A DNA stretch of 64,000 nt. Origin: Prolixibacteraceae bacterium. GTDB lineage: Bacteria > Bacteroidota > Bacteroidia > Bacteroidales > Prolixibacteraceae. How positions within the stretch are numbered: the stretch's first letter is position 1; every line of letters begins with the position of its first letter. A program made the translations under genes and the position numbers. The stretch covers positions 41,653 through 105,652 of the forward strand of contig JAIBEY010000030.1 of assembly GCA_019459525.1 (NCBI GenBank). The letters are read 5' to 3'. This document shows positions 49,790 through 60,518 of this stretch, piece after piece. The notes beneath the pieces were generated by a model. The model was not told the DNA's origin. It did no database searches and saw only the letters and a program-made list of their open reading frames with translations.

Positions 49790-52534
49790 CTAATTGCTTT
49801 GTTTTTTCAATTGAAACTTATAAGTTTCAATTGCATCGTGCCCAATTTTTACAGTGAATGAATTGCCATTCGATTGAATTGCTGTTCCATTTTCTTCAAT
49901 CATATCTGTCTTCCATAATTTTTCGATCGCATAGGGGAACGTAACGGTAACGTCAGTATCAACCCCGGTAACCTCGTATAACCGAAGAGTATAATTGTTT
50001 TCATCATCGGTTTTTTTCAAAGCGCTAATCATCACATTATTTTTATCAACTTTAGCAAAACACTGGCTTTCTGAAAGTCCACTTTGTCTTTTCTGTGCAT
50101 CCACCACAATTGTTTGTAAAGGCATGTTCGGCTGTTTGCCAATTTGGATACTTTCTTTCCAATCGCCATTTCCTGAGGTAAGCGTGAAAGAATATGAATG
50201 ATTCCCTGGTTGCAGATAAAAATTTCCTCCGCTATGACAACTTCTCCTACTTGCCAACAATATGGGTTGGAGGATTGTATTTAAATTATTACTATCAGTT
50301 GAGTCAATCCAATCGAAGGCAGCGACTGAACTAGTGATATTTACTGAAACATCATTGCTGCTGGCATTAAACCAATCCTGAACTTCACGTGGATGAATTT
50401 TTGAACATTCGGTAGAATAGAACTGGTCAACTTTTGACCAACCAGCGGCACCTTTCATTTCATCTTTGCCAACCTCAACAACTCCCATTGGAACCTCATA
50501 TGCGATTTGGGACTGCTTTTGTTCCAAAGGAAATGCAATGCGGTATTCACGGTAGTGCTCTCCTGAGAACCCAAGTATATCGACATTGAATACGATTTGC
50601 TTTAGATTATCATATACTGATATTTTTTGACGAATAGTGGCAAATTTTGTTTGTTGGGTAAATTCCCAAGATTTTTTCACTGGTCCATATTCGCTGCAAG
50701 TCCAGTTAGGTTTATATTGACTAATTTGTTCAAATCCTCTCATTGAAGTCGGCTGAACAACGCCAAATTCACCAGCCCCATTGCCAACTGATTCTAGTTG
50801 AAAAACTTCACCTCCAAGAAATTTATCAGTATGCAACAATTCTTTCTGAAGTTGCTTGTCATAAATACTTTTCAAACCACCATTGCCAAATACGATTTTG
50901 TAATATTGATTTTCGTATGAACCTGAATTTGCCGTATTATTGATTGTTGAAGGATTGGTATCAACTTCAGGAACTAAATTGGTATATCCACCCCATGCTC
51001 CTGGATTTTTATTGGAAACTGCTTCCATGAATGGTAATAAATAATAGGTCTTGTACCCCATTGACGGAACTTTTTCAGCTATAAATGTTAAGGTTACGGT
51101 TTCATCGGTTTCTTTAACCGGGATAGAAGCAATTTGCTGACAAGAAACCTCACCTCCAGTGGCAGCATCAATAATTTTATAAGCGGTCTTCGGCTTACCG
51201 TATGCATTAATGCTTAACTCAACCTTGTCTGTCCTTTCCCAGGAAAGTGGGTTGAAGACGACAACTGCCGGACCCTCTTTCGTATAATTAATATTTTTTG
51301 CTATACTCGTAATAGAATTTTTGGTAATATCTTCTGAAATAATCAATGCCGATTCAAAACCTTTTCTGAAAGTTAAATCAGTGAGATCTCCATGCTTTCC
51401 ACCCCACCCATGATCAGGATAAATAGCATGAGACCATGCATTTGCGAATTGTTCTTGAGGATAATCTGATAAATTGTTATTTACAATTGAATTGATTGAT
51501 GAAAATTTTTCTGCCGCAATCAGCATCCGGTTTGCTTTTCGTGAAGCAGTCAATGCTTTTTCGTGAGTTGGGCCGTGGATATACAACCATTCATTTGGCC
51601 TTTCACCTCTAATCTCCTCAAATTTTGCGTTACTATCCAAAGACTTTAAGGCTGCGGAACCAGTAGCAAAATCGAGATTAGGAAGCTGTTCTTTTTTGGC
51701 TATTTTGTCCCAATATGCAAACAACGATTTAAATTCATTGGGTTCCGACCAATCGGTTGAATAATAGAACGGCAGGTTGGGCTCAATTTTGTTGGCTTTA
51801 AAATAATTGTTCCATTTATCTACATAATTCACAAAAGCTGTTTTAGCTTCCAAATCGGTCTTGGCTTCTTGTGCTGGTCGACTTTCTTCGTAATATTGAC
51901 CTGGAGTAAACGTGAGAACATTACTTCCATCGGGGCTATACCAACGGTATATACCTGGTTCGAGTCTTGAAATATGAAAATATTTTATACCTGATTTTGC
52001 TAATATTTGAGGAAATTGCATTGCCCGGCCCGGCACATCTTCATTGTAAGCACAAATGAAATCGCAGCCCGGTAACATTTTTCTCAGTAATTTTCTTCCA
52101 AGATAAGCTTGACGAATCAACGCTTCACCATCATACATTGATTCATAAGGCTGATTATATGTCGCTCCAAATTCTAATCTTCCCTCCTTAACAAATTTTA
52201 AAATCTCGTCGTACTTCTCTGGATGTCTTTTTAAGTACTCACCCAGATACATGGCATTTTCTACAGTAAAGCAGAATCTTGGATTTGTTTCCATTATTTG
52301 CAATGAAGGACTAATCATATTTACATCGCGCCATATTTCGCAGGCACCAATTGAATCCATCCATGCAATATCCTGATGACTCGAACTGATAATATTGATT
52401 TTTCCATCTTTAAAATAAGAATGATCAGTATTTTTTGATGTTGATGGACGGAAATTGTTTTGTGAAAAACCATTCTGAGTAAAAATTGCCAGTACAACAA
52501 TAATTAAACTTCTGAAATTCAAAATAATATACAT
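49790..52534 (-). CDS. GH38 alpha-mannosidase, exported
   Basis: 914 residues with a signal peptide (LRSL/IIVVLAIFTQNGFSQ). The catalytic domain has SSSHQDIAWMD at 50-60 (zinc ligands H53 and D55), GATYNQPYESMYDGE and YNEDVPGRAMQFPQILAKSG with the nucleophile D166, and HGPTHEKALTASRKANRMLI and PDHGWGGKHGDL later. A middle and a C-terminal beta-sandwich region follow (KKTDDENNYTLRLYEVTG). It releases alpha-linked mannose, probably in the periplasm, from the oligosaccharides imported by SusC/SusD. It heads the block of metabolic genes and is the intact twin of the broken GH38 at 40182-42830. The promoter region is short because a decayed IS ends 83 bases upstream. Confidence 0.93.
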   Translation of the reverse strand: MYIILNFRSLIIVVLAIFTQNGFSQNNFRPSTSKNTDHSYFKDGKINIISSSHQDIAWMDSIGACEIWRDVNMISPSLQIMETNPRFCFTVENAMYLGEYLKRHPEKYDEILKFVKEGRLEFGATYNQPYESMYDGEALIRQAYLGRKLLRKMLPGCDFICAYNEDVPGRAMQFPQILAKSGIKYFHISRLEPGIYRWYSPDGSNVLTFTPGQYYEESRPAQEAKTDLEAKTAFVNYVDKWNNYFKANKIEPNLPFYYSTDWSEPNEFKSLFAYWDKIAKKEQLPNLDFATGSAALKSLDSNAKFEEIRGERPNEWLYIHGPTHEKALTASRKANRMLIAAEKFSSINSIVNNNLSDYPQEQFANAWSHAIYPDHGWGGKHGDLTDLTFRKGFESALIISEDITKNSITSIAKNINYTKEGPAVVVFNPLSWERTDKVELSINAYGKPKTAYKIIDAATGGEVSCQQIASIPVKETDETVTLTFIAEKVPSMGYKTYYLLPFMEAVSNKNPGAWGGYTNLVPEVDTNPSTINNTANSGSYENQYYKIVFGNGGLKSIYDKQLQKELLHTDKFLGGEVFQLESVGNGAGEFGVVQPTSMRGFEQISQYKPNWTCSEYGPVKKSWEFTQQTKFATIRQKISVYDNLKQIVFNVDILGFSGEHYREYRIAFPLEQKQSQIAYEVPMGVVEVGKDEMKGAAGWSKVDQFYSTECSKIHPREVQDWFNASSNDVSVNITSSVAAFDWIDSTDSNNLNTILQPILLASRRSCHSGGNFYLQPGNHSYSFTLTSGNGDWKESIQIGKQPNMPLQTIVVDAQKRQSGLSESQCFAKVDKNNVMISALKKTDDENNYTLRLYEVTGVDTDVTVTFPYAIEKLWKTDMIEENGTAIQSNGNSFTVKIGHDAIETYKFQLKKQSN

Positions 52535-52616
52535 GACTTTTATAGATTGAAAATTGTTAATATTTTATTTAAAATTGTAATAAATCCATTCTTGATTATA
52601 AATTACTACTGATTTG

Positions 52617-53784
52617 TTAAAATTGATCATTAAATAAATCATATTGTTTTTTGAAATTTTGATTGACTTGTATTTCAGTAATTAGCTCTTTAACCGGTGT
52701 TTTGCCGAATACTGATATGCCTAAAATTTGTATTGTTTCATAAATAGACAGTGTACTTTTGAGTGAATATTTGACGGTGCGACAATTAGATATGTACAGA
52801 TAGCTACCCAGATATGAAGGACTACTGCATTTTCAGAGTAACCTCAGAGTGTTCTTATCGTCAGATTTTGTTTCATCCATTTAAAGAACACTTCTATTTG
52901 ACAACGGTTACGGTACAGATAAGCAATTTCCATTGCCGATACTTCGAAGATATTGCTCGTTTTTCTGAGCAATATCTTTTTCTCATCATCGTAATATTTA
53001 ACCAGTCAAAGCATTTCCGGATAAAGTTTTTCAGACTTCTCCCCATTTAGGTTTATACTCTTATCGCTTCTTAATCCTGTGTTTTCATCAATGTTGTAAT
53101 TGTACTCAACAATCCTGCAATCTAATGTCACTTTTGCCCTTGTAACAAAAAATAGATCTGTTCTATGAATATTGCATAAAGCAGCAAATCAACATACGCT
53201 TTATCCATCAGGTATATTGCTTCAGGGATGGGACCCATAATATCCAGAACATTGCTATCGTGGCATTTCCATCTGTGATAAAATATATATCAGGAATGCT
53301 CCCCTTAAATAATAGTAGTGTATGAATTTTTACGGTTCCCCGGAGCACTTGCCTTTTGATTAACTAAATAGTTTGATACTTAAGGGGATGATTGTTGAAT
53401 TAAGGGCAAATATATCGTTGTCAATATCAATATTGGGGATTAGACTGTTTGCATATAGTAGTCTGACCATCTTTATCAGATACTCACCAAAATCTGCAAA
53501 AATCCGCCAATCTCTTCGCTCTTTTGCACGGGAAAAGCTGGACTGATTGACATTTTGCTTTATGCCCAAATGCTAAAGTTTGTTTTTATGGGCTTTCAAA
53601 CAAGTACAAATAGCTCTCAATGAATTCCGGGAAGTGAGTCGACCAAAGAAAAGTTGGACAAACGGTTTCAGCAGTTCAAATCCCTTACATAGCAATCTCC
53701 TTTACAACGCTCGATACACTCTTCAAACTCATATTTGTAGACAAACTGTAATAGCTAAGTGAAAATATATTTTCCTGAATTCAT
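52617..53784 (-). pseudogene. Decayed IS4-family (DUF4372) transposase, full length
   Basis: From an ATG at 53784 the minus strand reads MNSGKYIFT(stop)LLQFVYKYEF, ECIERCKGDCYVRDLNC, RAKERRDWRIFADFGEYLI, DNDIFALNSTI, GTVKIHTLLLFKGSIPDIYF, AIYLMDKAYVDL, NRCQIEVFFKWMKQNL and YETIQILGISVFGKTPVKEL, ending at a stop at 52617. These pieces cover the whole of a transposase like the one at 35063 in the right order, but many frameshifts and stops separate them. It is an older copy of the same family. It sits directly upstream of the GH38 gene. A possible end repeat is at about 53791-53813; the other end is not recognisable. Confidence 0.85.
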
Positions 53785-53898
53785 AATCCTGCACCCTTAA
53801 GACACAAAACTAGAAGTCAATTCAAATCAAAAAATCAAAGAACGCTTATGATATTTTAACATATAATTATTCATACAGATTTAAAGTAAATTAACGCA

Positions 53899-54082
53899 TC
53901 ACAAGTAATACGATTTTATTAATAACTCCATGGCATCCACATCACCGTTTTGTATATGCATTGCTAATTTCACCTCTTCTTCAGCAGTAATCTTATCCAA
54001 ATTTACCAATCTCCTGAAGATACTTATTAAACGAATATAATTCCTTAGCGGTCAATCGCTTTGAAATAAATAATTGTCTCAT
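53899..54082 (-). pseudogene. N-terminal fragment of a sigma-70 (RpoD-like) gene
   Basis: From the ATG at 54082 the minus strand reads MRQLFISKRLTAKE, YSFNKYLQEIG, then after a frameshift DKITAEEEVKLAMHIQNGDV and DAMELLIKSYYL. This matches region 1.2 of Bacteroidetes primary sigma factors (MRQLKI.KSIT.RE..SLDKYLQEIG, followed by T..EEV.LA..I..GD..A.E.L), but only about 60 residues remain and the frame is broken. It is a remnant of a duplicated or transferred sigma gene between a decayed IS and the SusD gene, and probably non-functional. Confidence 0.65.
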
Positions 54083-54173
54083 GACAAAGGGTGAATTGAA
54101 ATTTGAAAATTTATTTTAATACGTTGTCCTGTGCCGGTGATAACTTAGTCTCAGAATTACATAATATATACAT

Positions 54174-54204
54174 AAGAGGCTGTCTTATTGATGGACAGCC
54201 TCTT
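54174..54204 (-). terminator. Terminator after SusD
   Basis: An 11-bp stem AAGAGGCTGTC / GACAGCCTCTT around a 9-base loop, 33 bases past the SusD stop codon. The minus-strand tail (TATGTATATA) is weak in T, so termination may be partial. Confidence 0.65.
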
Positions 54205-54236
54205 AACGCAAATCTAAACCTTAGAAAGTTCAAATA

Positions 54237-55826
54237 TTAGAAATTAGCGTTACCAGTATCCCACCACAAACGAGTAGTTATTAAATCTGGTCCGCCAAGT
54301 TTTGATGTTGCATCAATAATTCCAGCAGCATTCCCAGTTCTTTCTGCATCAACAAATGGAAGTCTCTTAATCCATTGGTCCACCGGAACAATTCCATTGT
54401 CAGCGTTACTGTCGTTTTTATAAACAGTTGCCAATTGGGGGTAGCCTGTTCTACGAAAATCAACCCAGGCTTCGTTCGAATTGAAAAATCCGGCAATCCA
54501 TTTCTGGGTAATGATTTTTTCAAGCTTTAGTTCGTTTGAATCAGATTCACTCCATTTCACAGTTACTGTTGAACGTGAAATGAAATCATTAACAGAACCG
54601 TTTGATTTGGGATCATTGTAATCAATTGGTTTGCTTGTGCTATCAGCAAGGTAGGCGTCAACGCCACTTGCGCCCCAATTGGCAAACGATAACCTAACTC
54701 CATTTTCATAATTTAATTCTGCATTTCCTGCACCTGCCCAACCTCTTAACGCGGCTTCAGCAAGGTTGAAATACACTTCGGATGCAGCAAGGTAATTTCT
54801 AGACTTCATTGTTTTAAAGCTTTCATTAAGCATGGAGAATGATGTATGATCATCTTTTGAAACGAGTAAAGCGCCATTCCGAATTCCCTTATATGGAAAA
54901 CTCGGGTGATCTGAGTAAAGAGTATTGTCTGTTGCGGGCTGGAAAAATTTAGTTATTCGGGCGTCTTTCAAACCGACCAAAATTGATTCCATTCCTGCCG
55001 ACATTCGAGTGTCTCCCCAATCAAAACAAACATCAGCCAATGCAAGTGTTTGTCCATAATTGGAAATATTAAAATTATCGTCATTTGACATGATCAATCC
55101 TGCTGGATCACTAATTGCTTTTTCTCCCTGAGCCTTTGCCAATGCTGGATTAACTTTAGAAATACGTATAGCTAAACGCAAACGCATTGAGTTTACCAAT
55201 TTGGCCCATTTTGTAACGTCGCCATTATAGCTAGCATCAAACCTTGTTATTCCTGCATAAGTTTTGTTGGCAGCGAAAACAGATTGTATTTCGTCAAGCT
55301 CGCTAAAGAATTTATTATACAGTTCAGGTTCGCTATCGTATTTGCCTGCCTGGGTTGCTGATCCATAATTAGAGTAAATCACTGGTCCATGATAAGTGGT
55401 TAGTCTTGATACTCCAAGAATTCTAATCAGCTTTGCCCAGGAAGAGAATACGTCGTATTTACCAGCATCGGCAATTTTTATCACCTGATTTGCAGGAGCC
55501 ATTACAAACTGATAAACTTGATCCCAATAGAAACTTTTCCAAGTAATTCTATAAGTGGTATTGTTCATACCACCAGCAAAAGGGGTTGGAGATGCTAAAT
55601 AATCAGCATAAGAATCTGAAACAAGATTCTCAGAAACCTGAACTTTCCAGTTTGTAAGACCCATTACGTCGCTCAGTAAGGACGGATAATATGATCCTAT
55701 ATGGTTAAAGTCTTGTTGGAGAGATTCGTCACTGAATTGGTATGGGTTTTTATTAGCCTCTTCAAATTTGTCTGTACATCCGTTCATAAAGAATGCTGCC
55801 AGTAATAATATAATGATTTTTTTCAT
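54237..55826 (-). CDS. susD: SusD/RagB-family outer-membrane lipoprotein
   Basis: 529 residues. The signal KKIIILLLAAFFMNGC ends in a lipobox cysteine, anchoring it in the outer membrane, facing outward. The SusD-type tetratricopeptide-like helices are seen in KLVNSMRLRLAIRISKVNPA, YLAASEVYFNLAEAALRGWA and AWVDFRRTGYPQLATV. It belongs to the SusD_2-type branch. It captures glycan for the SusC partner encoded 12 bases upstream. The substrate is inferred from the adjacent GH85 and GH38 genes to be high-mannose N-glycan. Confidence 0.93.
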   Translation of the reverse strand: MKKIIILLLAAFFMNGCTDKFEEANKNPYQFSDESLQQDFNHIGSYYPSLLSDVMGLTNWKVQVSENLVSDSYADYLASPTPFAGGMNNTTYRITWKSFYWDQVYQFVMAPANQVIKIADAGKYDVFSSWAKLIRILGVSRLTTYHGPVIYSNYGSATQAGKYDSEPELYNKFFSELDEIQSVFAANKTYAGITRFDASYNGDVTKWAKLVNSMRLRLAIRISKVNPALAKAQGEKAISDPAGLIMSNDDNFNISNYGQTLALADVCFDWGDTRMSAGMESILVGLKDARITKFFQPATDNTLYSDHPSFPYKGIRNGALLVSKDDHTSFSMLNESFKTMKSRNYLAASEVYFNLAEAALRGWAGAGNAELNYENGVRLSFANWGASGVDAYLADSTSKPIDYNDPKSNGSVNDFISRSTVTVKWSESDSNELKLEKIITQKWIAGFFNSNEAWVDFRRTGYPQLATVYKNDSNADNGIVPVDQWIKRLPFVDAERTGNAAGIIDATSKLGGPDLITTRLWWDTGNANF

Positions 55827-55838
55827 AATATAAACTTA

Positions 55839-58800
55839 TTAAAATGTAAATTTAAGATTAAAGCCATAAGATCTAGTAGCAGGAAGGTTGAAGGCATCAA
55901 ATGATTGGGAATTCATGTCTGTCCTCATCGTCAATTCTGGATCAAAAGGAGTTTTCTTATATAAAAAGAACAAATTATTTCCAACAATTGAAAATGACGC
56001 TGCTTTAATTGGCAGTTTCAGTTTGTTAACGTCAAAATTATAACCGAATGCCAATTGAGCCAACCGGACATTCGTGCGGTCAAATACGTATGCCTCAGAA
56101 ATCCCATTCCGGTCGCCTACCGTTGAATAGTATAATTTAGTATCAATCATAGATACAGGTGTTGTTCCCTTAATGGCATCAATCACTACACCTCCATTAT
56201 TTCTTGCGTCGGCGGTGCGTTTGCTTACTCCATAGCCATCGAGTATAGATTCGGTCTGGCTGAAGCATTTGCCACCGATTTTAGCATTAATCAAGAAATT
56301 CAATGAAAATTGTTTGAATATAAAACTGTTATTCCACCCTAAACTAAATTTAGGCTCAAGATTTCCCAAATATTCAATTTCAGTTGTTTTAAGTGGAGCG
56401 CCTGTTTTTTCATCTAGCATAATTTGTCCACTAGCGTTTCTCAAGAACTTATATCCATATAAGTCACCGAACGACCCACCCGTATAGATACGTGAAGTAT
56501 AACCTTCAGCAGAACCAAAATCAATATATTTATCCGGTTCTCCTTTAAGTAATTCGACCACAGTATTTTTGTTTTTTGAAAAGTTAATCGATGAGCTCCA
56601 TTCAAAATCTTTAACTTTAACTGGCACTGCATTGATAACAACTTCAACTCCCTTGTTTACTATTTCACCTGCATTGGTGAAAAATGTTGTATAATTACCA
56701 ACATTTTGACTTGCTGTTGGAGTGTAGGTTAAGTATTGATTTGTGCTTTTAATATTATAGTAAGTAAAATCTAGTCCAAGTCTTCCTTTGAAAAATCTCC
56801 AGTCAGTACCGAATTCCCAAGTTCTCAACATTTCAGGTTTCGCATCTGTAAACGGTGACTGTGTGTTTCTAATTACACTACCAATTGAACTAATTGAATT
56901 GCTAGGAGTTATTTTATTAAAAGGAACTTCATTAGCAACAGTTGCATTAGAAACACGAACCTTAGAGAACGAAATAAATGAAGGCATATTAATCATTTGG
57001 CTCAAGATACCCGTTAACCCGAATGATGGATAGAAATAAGAATCATTTCCCGTTCCAGCTAATGTAGATGCCCAGTCATTTCTTCCCGACAAATCGAGGA
57101 ACAGCATTTCTTTGTAGCCAATTTGGGCATTACCAAATACTCCTTCTTTGATTATCTTACCGTCATAAGTAGACTGCACCTGAACATTGGTTGGGATGTT
57201 CTGAAAATAGAATTCGTTAGGGAAAATTAGACCTTTTGTGTCAGTGTTAACGTTAACTCCATCACCGTAAACAGCCTTTTGATAGCTGGCTCCTATGATT
57301 CCGTTAAGACTGATATCACCAAATTTATCCTGATAGGTGAAGATCCCATCGGTGTACATCAACATGTCATTATATTTCTTATAACTCCATGAGCCGTTAG
57401 CTCCTATATTGGTCGTGTTACCACCAGCAAAATATTTTTGTTCGTACGATTTTTCAGCGTAGTCATAACTAGCTCTTATCTGGAATTTTAGCTTTTTAGA
57501 AATATCATAATCTGCAGATACGCTTGCAATTACTCTTTTCGTCAAGTCAGTTTTGGGCTGTTTATTGATGATCCAAAATGGGTTTGACTGCTTGTCTTCC
57601 GTTGTTACCCAATTTTGAAGGAACATATTTCTATCAGCATTAAATACCTGATAATTAATTTTGTATGAATCGAAATCTTTGTCGCGTGGAAAGAGATACA
57701 AACCGATCAATGGATTCAGGTAATAACCTGCAGTATTACGGTTTTCAGCTTTTTCAGAGGTCAACATCACATTCGAATGAATCGTCAGTTTGTTGTCAAA
57801 CAATTTTGTTGACTGCTGGAAAGTGATATTATTTTTCTGGTATTTGTTATTTTCGATAACCCCAGTTGCTGAAGTATTGCCATAAGAAAAGTAAGCGGTA
57901 GTTTTGTCGTTACCTCCGCTAATGGCAACCGTATTCACCAGATTAGTACCAGTCTGGAAGAAATCCTTTACATAATTGCTGGCATAATTACCTTTGGTGT
58001 ACGACCAACTTTCTCTAGCACCACCATCACTTCCATAATTAAATTGTAAATTAGGAGTAGCAATCACACTTTCCATGATTGTGCTTGAACTAAAGCTAAT
58101 ATTAGTTTTTCCTTCTTTCCCTTTTTTTGTAGTAATAATTACTACCCCGTTAGCTCCCTGACTACCATAAAGAACAGCAGCGTTCGATCCTTTCAGGATA
58201 CTTATGCTTTCGATATCTTCAGGGTTGATCTGAGAAAGTCCGTCACCTTCATCGGTTCCGCCATAAACACTCGACTGAGCCCCTTTGCGGTTTACCATCG
58301 GAATACCATCGATTACGTACAAAGGTTCGCTTAACTGGCTCAAAGATTTACTACCTCTTAAAACAGTACGGGTAGAACCTCCTGCTCCCGAAACACTTTT
58401 TCTGATTTCAAGACCTGCTGATTTTCCACTCAAACTGCTCATGAAGTTGATGTCTTTTGATTTCAACATCTCATCTCCTGAAACTTGCTGTGAGGAATAA
58501 GTCAGTGTTTTCTTATCGCGCTGAATACCTAATGCAGTTACCACAACTTCATCAACGCCTATAGTTTCGCTGACCAATGTAATATTGATTTCTGTTCTTC
58601 CAGCAATGTCGGTATCCTGCGATTTCATCCCAACAAAAGAAAAAGTAACTATTCTTGCATCAGCTGGAACTTCCAGTGAATATGCTCCATTGAAGTTAGT
58701 GATGGTACCAACAGTAGTTCCTTTCACAAGAACAGATACTCCCGGGATTACTTCACCGTTTTCATCGGTTACTATACCTTTTATTGTTTTTTTCTGCTGT

Positions 58801-58973
58801 TCAGGTTGCACTGAATTCAAATTGTTGATAGAACTTTTTGCTACTTTTGCTGATACAAGATTCGCAGAAAAAACAATAAGCAACAGCAAAATGCTTATTG
58901 TCAGTAATTTAAAAGTCCTAAATCCGCATTGTTTTAAAGGGATAAAAGATTCACAATTGTTGTTATTTTTCAT
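55839..58973 (-). CDS. susC: SusC/RagA-family TonB-linked outer-membrane transporter
   Basis: 1044 residues. After a signal region (FKLLTISILLLLIVFSANLV) the N-terminal carboxypeptidase-like domain reads IKGIVTDENGEVIPGVSVLV, followed by the TonB box region GVDEVVVTALGIQRDKKTLT, the plug (RGSKSLSQLSEPLYVIDGIP, DIESISILKGSNAAVLYGSQ, GANGVVIITTKKGK) and a long barrel ending in F. It has no STN domain, so it is not tied to an anti-sigma partner. It imports oligosaccharides with SusD. Its promoter region holds a TATCTTTG element. No HTCS, SusR or ECF regulator gene is in the window. Confidence 0.95.
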   Translation of the reverse strand: MKNNNNCESFIPLKQCGFRTFKLLTISILLLLIVFSANLVSAKVAKSSINNLNSVQPEQQKKTIKGIVTDENGEVIPGVSVLVKGTTVGTITNFNGAYSLEVPADARIVTFSFVGMKSQDTDIAGRTEINITLVSETIGVDEVVVTALGIQRDKKTLTYSSQQVSGDEMLKSKDINFMSSLSGKSAGLEIRKSVSGAGGSTRTVLRGSKSLSQLSEPLYVIDGIPMVNRKGAQSSVYGGTDEGDGLSQINPEDIESISILKGSNAAVLYGSQGANGVVIITTKKGKEGKTNISFSSSTIMESVIATPNLQFNYGSDGGARESWSYTKGNYASNYVKDFFQTGTNLVNTVAISGGNDKTTAYFSYGNTSATGVIENNKYQKNNITFQQSTKLFDNKLTIHSNVMLTSEKAENRNTAGYYLNPLIGLYLFPRDKDFDSYKINYQVFNADRNMFLQNWVTTEDKQSNPFWIINKQPKTDLTKRVIASVSADYDISKKLKFQIRASYDYAEKSYEQKYFAGGNTTNIGANGSWSYKKYNDMLMYTDGIFTYQDKFGDISLNGIIGASYQKAVYGDGVNVNTDTKGLIFPNEFYFQNIPTNVQVQSTYDGKIIKEGVFGNAQIGYKEMLFLDLSGRNDWASTLAGTGNDSYFYPSFGLTGILSQMINMPSFISFSKVRVSNATVANEVPFNKITPSNSISSIGSVIRNTQSPFTDAKPEMLRTWEFGTDWRFFKGRLGLDFTYYNIKSTNQYLTYTPTASQNVGNYTTFFTNAGEIVNKGVEVVINAVPVKVKDFEWSSSINFSKNKNTVVELLKGEPDKYIDFGSAEGYTSRIYTGGSFGDLYGYKFLRNASGQIMLDEKTGAPLKTTEIEYLGNLEPKFSLGWNNSFIFKQFSLNFLINAKIGGKCFSQTESILDGYGVSKRTADARNNGGVVIDAIKGTTPVSMIDTKLYYSTVGDRNGISEAYVFDRTNVRLAQLAFGYNFDVNKLKLPIKAASFSIVGNNLFFLYKKTPFDPELTMRTDMNSQSFDAFNLPATRSYGFNLKFTF

Positions 58974-59052
58974 AAAATAAAAAATTAGGGGTTCATAAAA
59001 ATTAGAAAATTTAAGTGTTAAGTATCAGTAATAATATATTGCAATATTTTAC

Positions 59053-59060
59053 CAAAGATA
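59053..59060 (-). promoter_or_regulatory. Candidate -7 element for susC
   Basis: TATCTTTG on the minus strand, an exact TAnnTTTG match about 80 bases before the susC start codon. No TTTG is seen at the usual -33 distance. Confidence 0.4.
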
Positions 59061-59749
59061 TTTCGACACAACAATCATATCTTGAAATTCTGGAAACAGA
59101 GATATGTATCAAAAAGAACTGATTGATATTTAATACTTCGTTAAATAATCTCAATCAGGTTCAACTTTTGAGAATATGGCACAATAATCAAATCCATTCA
59201 TCACATTCTTTCCATTTTTATTTTGGATATGAGCTTTTTCGATTTACAAAATGAGCGAACATACAGTCTCGAATTAATTTATATAAAGTCTAAATTTTTG
59301 TCTCATTATTTTAGATATCTGCAAAGACTAAAATCTACCTAATAATTTAATATGCAAATATTTACTCAATAAATAAAATAAAAACATTTGGCAGTTTAAA
59401 CACTTAAACCAATAGATAAAATTTTAGTAATTATTAAGTAATAAATATAATTTGTTGTTGGCGAGGATATTTAGATAAGCACATTTAATTAATGCGAACG
59501 GTATATATTCGCCTGTAGGCGTTTATATTTTTAATTTAAAGTTATTAGATATTTAAGTGAATGAAAGATCAATTGACAGAACTTCGTTTTTTTTGATCAT
59601 AATACTTATTATTTGCTAAAACACAGTCATATGTATGATATTAAGATATTTATGACGTCATTCGTTGCGAAAAAATGCAAGAAATATGAAAAGGGTATTC
59701 AAAAAGAGTGTACCATCACCAAAGTGCATTAGCCAACCAGCTAAGCATT
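59061..59749. other. AT-rich gene-free region upstream of susC
   Basis: About 690 bases, very AT-rich, with no ORF over a few tens of codons that looks real and no clear repeat. It holds the susC upstream region and joins a decayed transposase on the right. Confidence 0.4.
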
Positions 59750-60505
59750 GATTGTTTTCAAACGCTCCTTGAGCAACAACTCAATTCTAAAACGCTGGGT
59801 GGTATTATCCAGGTTGATGATCTGGGATGACGTTCGCAACCTTTACTGAAGAATGTAGGGATAAGCCCAACGGATCGCCCACCATAGTGTCCGAGGGTTA
59901 TATTGGATCGATGATCATCAAGCATCTATGCAATCTGGATGACTGCGAGGCGTTGATCAGATATCGGAAAACATATACATGCAGTACTTTCTGGGTTATT
60001 CGAGTTTTAGTAGCGCACCACCATTTAACGCCTAGTTGTTTGTTGATTTTCAACTAGTTATTAGTAGAAAATCTTAACGCCATTAACGAAAGGATTGTCT
60101 CTCTGAAGGCAAAACTGGAATCGAAGAAACAGGGTTCAGAGCCTCCATCCGATCCGCAAGATAGCAGTCCAAGTGAATCAGAGAAAAATGGCAGGGTAAT
60201 CTTGATGCAACGGCCTGTCCGCAAGATATCGCTTATCCAACCGATTTGGGCCTGCTTTTAGAAGCACGGGAAAAGACCGAGAAATCGATCGACCAGCTTT
60301 ATGCCCCAGGGTTACATCCAAACAAACCCTGGACATACCGCCGGAAGCCCATAAACGCTATCTAAAAACAGCACAAAGAAGAACAAACCCCGGAAGGAAA
60401 TCCACAAATCAGTGGGCAGCCAATTGCGTTTTGTCAGGCAAAACCTGATTTTGATAAACCGGCTGTTGGACGCCTATCCACAGATTCTGCTAAAACCAAA
60501 GTACA
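59750..60505 (+). pseudogene. Decayed IS5/IS1182-type (DUF772) transposase
   Basis: The plus strand, read across frames, gives FQTLLEQQLNSKT, GYIGSMIIKHLCNLDDCEAL, QYFLGYSSFSSAPPF, LDATACPQDIAYPTDLGLLL, EAREKTEKSIDQLYAPGLHP and NKPWTYRRKP. These follow the order of DUF772-type transposases (helical N-domain with IIKHxxxLSD, YFLG, then the DDE start DATACPxDIxYPTDLxLL). Many stops and frame changes make it non-functional. It stops abruptly where an unrelated IS4 fragment begins. Confidence 0.75.
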
Positions 60506-60518
60506 TCCGATCAGGTGG

